A stretch of DNA of 64,000 nt from the NCBI RefSeq assembly GCF_004337985.1, contig NC_043740.1:4576140-4640139 (forward strand), written 5' to 3'. Source of the stretch: Pyricularia pennisetigena. Its lineage: Eukaryota > Ascomycota > Sordariomycetes > Magnaporthales > Pyriculariaceae. A model generated the notes under the pieces. That model did no database searches and had not been told where the DNA came from. It saw nothing but the letters and a program-made list of their open reading frames with translations. Position numbers and translations under genes: made by a program. Shown here in pieces: positions 58,162 to 64,000 of this stretch. The first letter of the stretch is position 1, and each line of letters opens with the position of its first letter.

Positions 58162-61100
58162 AGGGTGTTGCCAGTCGGCGATGAGGATGCTTGGCTGAGT
58201 GCGATTATGAAAGCCTCTGGTCTAGTTCAACATTGGCGGGAACCCTTTTTTTTGATAGCAAGTAGGACTTTTATTGCATGAATCTGAGCAGCTTTCACTA
58301 CGAATCTTGACTACCAATTCACAATTTACAAGCGACTGTTTTGCATGTAAACCCACTTCGCAGGTCGGACGTACTAGCGAAAAAGAACCTTGACCTGCAC
58401 TTTGAGCTTTAGGGACTTGCCCAAGCCAACAAGAGTTGGTCGCAATACCGGTGTTACGACGTTTGCAGACCTTGGCACAATTTCCAAACGCCGAGGTACG
58501 ATGAAGCATGGGCTACCCATTTGACCTGTTTCTATGGGATTAGTAGGTAAATGAATCATTTTCTCTGGGAGGAAAGTGTGGTTCGTACAGCATTAAAAGT
58601 ATTTTATAGTTTGTGGTCAAGACCTGACCTTTTTTTTAAGAACACATTCAAACTCCCAATCATTTAACAGAGTTTGATAAGAGAACAAGGTGTAAAAGTC
58701 AATGAAGCATAACACAGCCAAAAGCCTGGGCCCTGTGCGAAAAAGCTTTTCTTCAAAACTAGTTAGTCTAATTAAGACCGAGACATTTTCAAGTGGAACA
58801 AATGGAGCCGAGATTTGCAATCATTTCCGGAAATACAAGAGTATATTGCGTGGCGCGAGAGAAAAGTTACATTGGGGAATCTTGCATTTGATAGACTCTT
58901 TGATGAGTGACTCGGCATAAATCAAGAGAGAATAGAACTGAAACTTTCTTATTGGAACAACAGAAAACTCGGACGTAGCTGCTTCATCTCGACAGCCAAC
59001 AGGCTCTGCACCCCAACGTGATCAAATTTCAGTTTACACTGCACTGCCGTGCAACCCGTCGACAGCACACTGGGATGTATCTTTGTTCCTGCACGGTCCG
59101 ATACGCCCACCCGTCTGGAAATGCAGAACCGCTACTAGAAATCGACGGCGTTATTGGTTCCCATCCATGTGGGCGGCAGGTGACGCTGGCAAGGGCTGCT
59201 ACGATGAAAATTACCAAAGAGACCGCTCTGGTGGCTGCTGCAAGAAACCACTGCCCAGTCAAATACCTGTTACTCGTATTTCTATCAAACTTGACAGTTC
59301 GTGGGAATCATGAAGGGAAATAAAAAGACAGGTGCTTCCACTTCTCATTTTGCAAGTATAAATTTCGTTGCCAAGTTCGATTCAAGCCCGAGGTTCGTCG
59401 TTCACGGCTGCTGAGTTTTCAAAGCATGTCCGAAACGTTTGTCAATCTTTCTATATATTCTGTGTTCAGGGTTCCAAGCCTTGGGGGGCGCACCCGGACC
59501 TGATAGCTCGTCTCCCACTCAAGTGCAGGAAGCCGCGGCTAGTCGAGGAGAGGACGTATTCTAGATGCGCCAAGGGCCGTGACAAAAATTATATTTTTAT
59601 CGGAAACAAAGAAAAACAGAGAGAATACCACTATGCCAGCTGGTTATCGCTTGCTTGCTACCACCCTAATTACGTTGATTTTGATATGAGAGAGAATCTC
59701 GCAATTCTTGTCTGTCTTTACGGATACATTGTGCAATTCAGCCTTGAAGTACTTTGCAGAGCTGGCAGGCATTGTGTTCCCATCCTTCAAATGAGCTTTG
59801 AAAATCTCAGAGAAGATTGAAACTATGCAGATGCGATCAGCCAGGGCGCTTCGGGATGTAAAATGCCATTGTGGCCATAGCAAGGGAGAGAGGCTTGGAA
59901 TGCATCGTAGATTCTGTTTTTGTTGGAGCATGTTTTTAAAAAAAAAAACAGGACGCTTATAACTAATACTATTGAGAAAGTGACAATTGGGAAGGAAGAG
60001 CGTTGAGGAATCAGTGGATGATCGTAGAGAAACTTGATAAAATCCCAAGTGAATCAAAAGTAAGGAGGATTTTATAATATATATCCACCATCTGCAGCAT
60101 CAGTCATGAGACGAGGGACCCTAATGTGTTTACTAGCCAGTTCAATCGGCGTAAAGTTATGTTGGGTAAAGATTACGCGGGATGACCCGAGGGTCCGCTG
60201 TCGGGAGAGATGTCTCATCCCGAGCGTAGTTTTTCCCCCGGTGACTTGCATCTCCAGCCACAGTTTGGGGCGGCCACGATGTCTGGGTTTGGACGGCCCA
60301 CCACACAGGGTTTCCACGCATACGGGCAGACTGGACGGCGTAGAAAGAGCCTGTAAGATTGAGCCTCTCGCGCCGCTCCCATGCAGCAAGTAATCCAGGC
60401 ATCGAGCCAACAGCGCTGACGCTTCCCGCGCTTGGCCGTGGACGGCAATGCGTTTACCGTGACTTTGGAGTGAAATAATTTGTGGAATCAAGCCAAGAAG
60501 ATATCCCGCTTGTTCTGAAGTTGGGTACAGCTCCGAATGGTTGGCTCACCGTGGCTATTAACTGAAATGTTGATTCAAGATTTATTTACGCACAAGTTTT
60601 CTCAAAATGTGTGATAAGCCTCGTACAGTACTTATACATTCACACATTTACTAATAAGTGCTCCTGGAAGATTGGGAGAAAAACAAATGTTTATAGAATC
60701 GGCGTTGGACAAATGTTCTTGCTCCAGCCTGTGTAGTTGACCTATTTTATTATCCGAGGAATTGACAGCTCCGCCACGCAAGTAGGTCGGGGATGTGTCG
60801 CATTTTGCGAGCAGTTACATATTTCTGCTGTCAAGTTATCTGTTGCAATTCACGGATAAGTAGTTGGAAATGGTGAACAAGATCAATTTTCTTTCCGTGT
60901 TGTACACTCAGACTGACTCAGTACAAACGGCTGTTTTGACGAGCCTGGGTTCATGCAGCATTTCCTCAGTACTCCCTGCGTTGACTAAATTGATGCATAG
61001 GCTATTCGAGCAGATTGGATCAATTGACTTAAAAGATTTATCATAATGAATAATTAACCTAAATTAAAAGGTTCAACTAGTCTGCCGCCGAGTCTCAATT

Positions 61101-61638
61101 TTATGCCTGTTGGCGAGGATGTTATTAAGGAAAGACGCCCAAGGCATCATGGACAGAACTCGAAACATGAACGAAGCGAAAATGTTACTCTTGTGGCAAA
61201 TATATGTAGTATCCGGTTGAAAGCGATGAGCATGAATCAGCTGACCGAGCTTCAAGCTAAAGGCTCGGAAGATAAAAAGGCTGTGAGAAAAGGGTATCAG
61301 TTATACTCGAGTGACGAGTCCAGATGATGTATTTACTGGCAAAGCCGGGGGAGCTCGCCATAGCCTATTTGCAAATGCACCCAGCACACAAGGAACCCAG
61401 GGGACGCGTCAAGGTCAACTGGCTTTGTTGCACGCATCACAGGCTCGTAATTCTTATGAATCTTATGACTCACAAAAGAAAATTTTGAAATTGAAACTAC
61501 ATTTTTGAAACTAGCTCTGGGTATAAAGTAGCGTAACTAAACTAACATGGAAAAGGACAAGAAGAGAAAATTGTTTGGTCCCATAAAATAACGCCCTGGC
61601 CGGATGAGAAAAAGAAATCCACCAAATCACCATCTCGT
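58162..61638. other. Accessory gene-poor region
   Basis: About 3.5 kb without a supported gene. A plus-strand piece near 59203 reads MKITKETALVAAARN, which resembles the start of the STAND-associated ankyrin-like repeats of fungal NLRs. A minus-strand piece near 60130 reads TQHNFTPIELASKH, also ankyrin-like. Both are short, lack intact flanks and are probably relics. Confidence 0.4.
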
Positions 61639-62944
61639 TTACTTCAGCAGAGCCAAGCCCATCGAGTTCTTGCCCGCGAGCTTGGCATCCATCTGCATGT
61701 GCTGCACCTCCTTCCTGGTCCTTGCGTCGACGACGGTGACGGCAGCGAGGGTGGTGCCGTTGCCGGGGCTGAGGGCGTAGACGAACCGGCCGGCGGCCTG
61801 GAGGTCGATCAGGCCGGGGTCGCCGCTGGCGAGCTCGATCTTGTTGAGGACCGTGGCGTCCCTGGTGGACATCTCGACGAGGCGGTTGCTGCCGACGTCG
61901 GTGACGAAGGCGGTGCCGGTCGCCGGGCTGACGGCCACCCAGCACGTCGCCTTTTGCCCATCCACCTCGCCCTTGCCCCTGACCGTCGACGCCGTCTGCG
62001 TCTTTTCGTCCATGCCCAGCACCACGGCGCCAAACGCCGCGTCGGTCACGAACAGGTCCCTGCTGCCGGGGATCGTGGCGGCGCCGAAGAGCACGGCGGT
62101 GCCTTGCGGCGTGGCCTTGGTGATCCTGGAGTCGACCTTGGCGGCCTGGTCTCCGGCGGCGGCGACCGCGAAGGAGGCGATGAAGCCGTCCTTCTTGGTC
62201 GGCGGGTCGCCCTTGACGGTGGAGAAGAGGGTCTTTTGGTCGCGCGAAAAGAAGACGTGCGAGACGGTGTTGGTGGGGCCCTTGGGGGGAGTGGTTTGGC
62301 CGAGGTCGATGGGCCGAAGGGCGTCCATCTCGCCGAGGCCCTCGTCGGAGAAGGCTGCGCACGAGATGCCGGCCTTGGCGCCCGAGGTGCCGACGCACGC
62401 CAGCTTGTTCTTGGCGGAGGCGGCCACGGTGACGGGGAACTCGCCCGGGATGGCGGCGGGCTCGCCGACCATGGTGAGCCTGGTCGGGTCCTTGGGGTCG
62501 ATGGCGAACATGGTCAGGGTGTTGGAGCCTGAGTTGACCGCGAAGAGGTTCTGTCGAGAGACGAAACCGAGTCAGTCACGACATGGTTCAGAGTGCTGTT
62601 GAAACGGAGGGGTTTTGTTATCAGGGTTTGCTTACCTTGCCGGCAACAGTCAGAGCAGACTGGCTGAACAGCGCATCAGGGACGGCGGGCTGGCCCTTGT
62701 CATCAACGCCAGTGGCTCCCTCGCCGCCGGTGGCGGTGCTGACTCCCTTACCAAGCTTTCCGTCCTTGCCAATGGCCATGGCGACCACCGCGTTGGCCTT
62801 TTCGTTGGAGAGCACGTAGATGGCCTTGCCGTTCTTGGCGGCCTTGGCTTTACCGCCGCCACCGGCCGCACAGCGGTTCTGGGCAGGGTGCGCAAACACC
62901 TGTGCCATGAGGGCGAGCAGGAGAGTTGTTGTCGAGGCGAGCAT
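61639..62944 (-). CDS. Secreted beta-propeller protein (lactonase / carboxymuconate-cyclase-like)
   Basis: Two exons (62944-62636 and 62550-61639) encode 406 aa. A signal peptide covers about residues 1-18 (MLASTTTLLLALMAQVFA). The body repeats blades with the pattern of a seven-bladed lactonase propeller: AIYVLSNEKANAVVAM, NLFAVNSGSNTLTMF, SHVFFSRDQKTLFST, DLFVTDAAFGAVVLG, TAFVTDVGSNRLVEM and RFVYALSPGNGTTLAAV. Similar fungal proteins are annotated as 3-carboxymuconate cyclases, and some are secreted antigens; enzymatic activity is unproven. The intron has GTAAGC and CGACAG borders and keeps the frame (TVAGK/NLFAV). Very GC-rich, so long shadow frames occur on the other strand. Confidence 0.88.
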
Positions 62945-63931
62945 GATGTTGAGAGAGGTTAGAAGAGGTTAAGTTTGTATCGTTGCTTGAATGGAGGTAA
63001 AAAAGAATATCCTGCTCAGAAATGAATGGGGCTTAATATAAAGAGAATGAAATTGATATGCCAAAGAGAGACTTTGGAACCAGTCCAATAAATGGTAAAC
63101 AGTCAATAAGCTTAGAGCGTCGAGCTGGCTTGCAAGAATTTGGAATTCCCGAAAGCAGTGTGCAACCCAACGACACTATATACAAATCAAACCTACATTC
63201 GGCGCCCACCGAAAAAAACACGGTTTGTATACTGAGTTGCCATGGGTCTTGCGATATTCCAACGTCCCAAATAGGAAATTGTGATTACGCTGGCCGAGTT
63301 AATGCGTGCAGCGATCCTCCGACGTGGGGCTTGGACATGATGTTGCAACTTTTTTTTCTCATGTGGTGCCCGCGTCATCTGAATCTGTCCCGATTGGGAA
63401 AATCTGATATTCTCATCAGACCCCTGTCGCATCACCCACGTTGAAAAAGGAAAAAACAAGCCTGAAACAGAGCCATGGTTGTTGCATGGAGTGACCCTTA
63501 TCCACGGTAACAAGCTGCCGCGCTTAAGCTTACTCGATGTTACGTCGGGGGTATCCACACCTCGCTGTGGGTATGAACAAGATGATTACAACAACTGGTG
63601 GCTATGAAACCACCACCAACCCGCTTTCGCCTTCACTTGTTCCTCCCCTCTTCATAGCACTGGGTTACGCGGGCCGGTTTACGCTCGCGCTCCCCAAAAA
63701 ATCAACCAAAACCTGGCCCCGTATTTGAAAGACGGGAGCAAAAAAAAAAAAAAAAAAAGAATTAACCTTGAATCTTGATTTTGTTTCTACTTCCGCACTT
63801 CGCCTATCTATCCGCTCCCCGACATTTAATTTCTGTTGGTCCGAGTGGATCTCATCTGACCACAAAAAAGAAGGAAAAAGAAAAAAAAAAGAAAAAGATA
63901 CTCTAGTCTAGCTCACGTACCCCAACTCGCA
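62945..63931. promoter_or_regulatory. Divergent promoter region
   Basis: It lies between the minus-strand propeller gene and the plus-strand gene at the window end, so it should contain both promoters. A-runs at 63741-63758 and near 63875, with CTCTAGTCTAGCTC just before the start. No gene seen. Confidence 0.5.
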
Positions 63932-63968
63932 ATGGCGAGCCACATTTTCCGCATCTTCAAGCCTGAAG
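63932..63968 (+). CDS. First exon of a gene cut by the window end
   Basis: An ATG in good context opens MASHIFRIFKPEG, and a perfect GTAAGT donor follows after 37 bases (phase 1). The rest lies beyond the window. The product is unknown. Confidence 0.5.
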
Positions 63969-64000
63969 GTAAGTTCTTTTGCCCAAGTAGCAAGCAAACA

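Noticed and set aside
61511..62602. Long frames on both strands within the propeller gene
   Set aside because: Shadows caused by high GC; only the called frame has a signal peptide and beta-blade repeats.
1..64000. CRISPR arrays, bacterial operons, tRNA, rRNA and telomere repeats
   Set aside because: I looked for regular spaced repeats, tRNA B-boxes, 5S-like sequence and TTAGGG runs and saw none; the DNA is eukaryotic.

Overview
The window is nuclear DNA of a filamentous ascomycete, most likely a Sordariomycete and possibly of the Magnaporthales (the order is an inference). The reasons are short spliceosomal introns with GTAAGT/GTATGT/GTGAGT donors and CTAAC/CTGAC branch-like motifs; fungal families such as RSC7, Vps9 with a CUE domain, a PNP-NACHT-ankyrin receptor, a Pth11-like rhodopsin-fold membrane protein and an Alt a 1-like secreted protein; AT-rich transposon relics; and sparse genes with long leaders. 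There are three runs of N (19678-20023, 49750-49837, 57795-57805). The last one separates two identical 343-base copies and is an assembly artefact.

Layout. 0.4-1.5 kb: a PHO80-like cyclin on the minus strand, with about 9 kb of gene-free DNA upstream. 10.8-16.1 kb: the divergent housekeeping pair RSC7 (minus) and VPS9 (plus). 16.7-19.0 kb: a broken HNH-endonuclease-like gene and a doubtful two-exon gene. 20.2-21.5 kb: an orphan protein with a signal peptide, a coiled coil and a Ser/Gly-rich tail. 22.1-23.6 kb: a secreted GH5 glycosidase. 24.7-27.3 kb: a PHD-finger/AT-hook nuclear protein whose frame continues through two TAG codons. 28.3-30.0 kb: a probably mitochondrial class III CoA-transferase. 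31.0-31.8 kb: a four-helix membrane protein followed in frame, through three TAG codons, by a coiled coil. 33.3-34.1 kb: a mitochondrial hemerythrin-like protein. 35.3-39.8 kb: a large NLR-type receptor (nucleoside-phosphorylase-like domain, NACHT, ankyrin repeats) with a nearly identical 99-bp repeat array. 40.4-41.1 kb: a cupin. 46.2-47.5 kb: a seven-helix membrane protein.

From about 41 to 61.6 kb the DNA is mostly accessory. It holds AT-rich mutated repeat relics, a Ty3/gypsy-like fragment, a 5'-truncated pseudogene, many short degenerate reading frames and, isolated among them, an Alt a 1-like small secreted protein. A secreted beta-propeller protein (lactonase/carboxymuconate-cyclase-like) and the first exon of one more gene close the window.

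There are no operons. The genes act independently, but the window sets housekeeping genes (chromatin, endosomal traffic, metabolism) beside an interaction-type set: an NLR, a rhodopsin-like receptor, an effector candidate and a plant-wall hydrolase. The features most worth a second look are the homogenised ankyrin array of the NLR, the repeated finding of coding frames interrupted only by TAG, and introns unusually rich in long homopolymers. All exon boundaries were placed by eye from splice signals and frame agreement; none was checked against transcripts.
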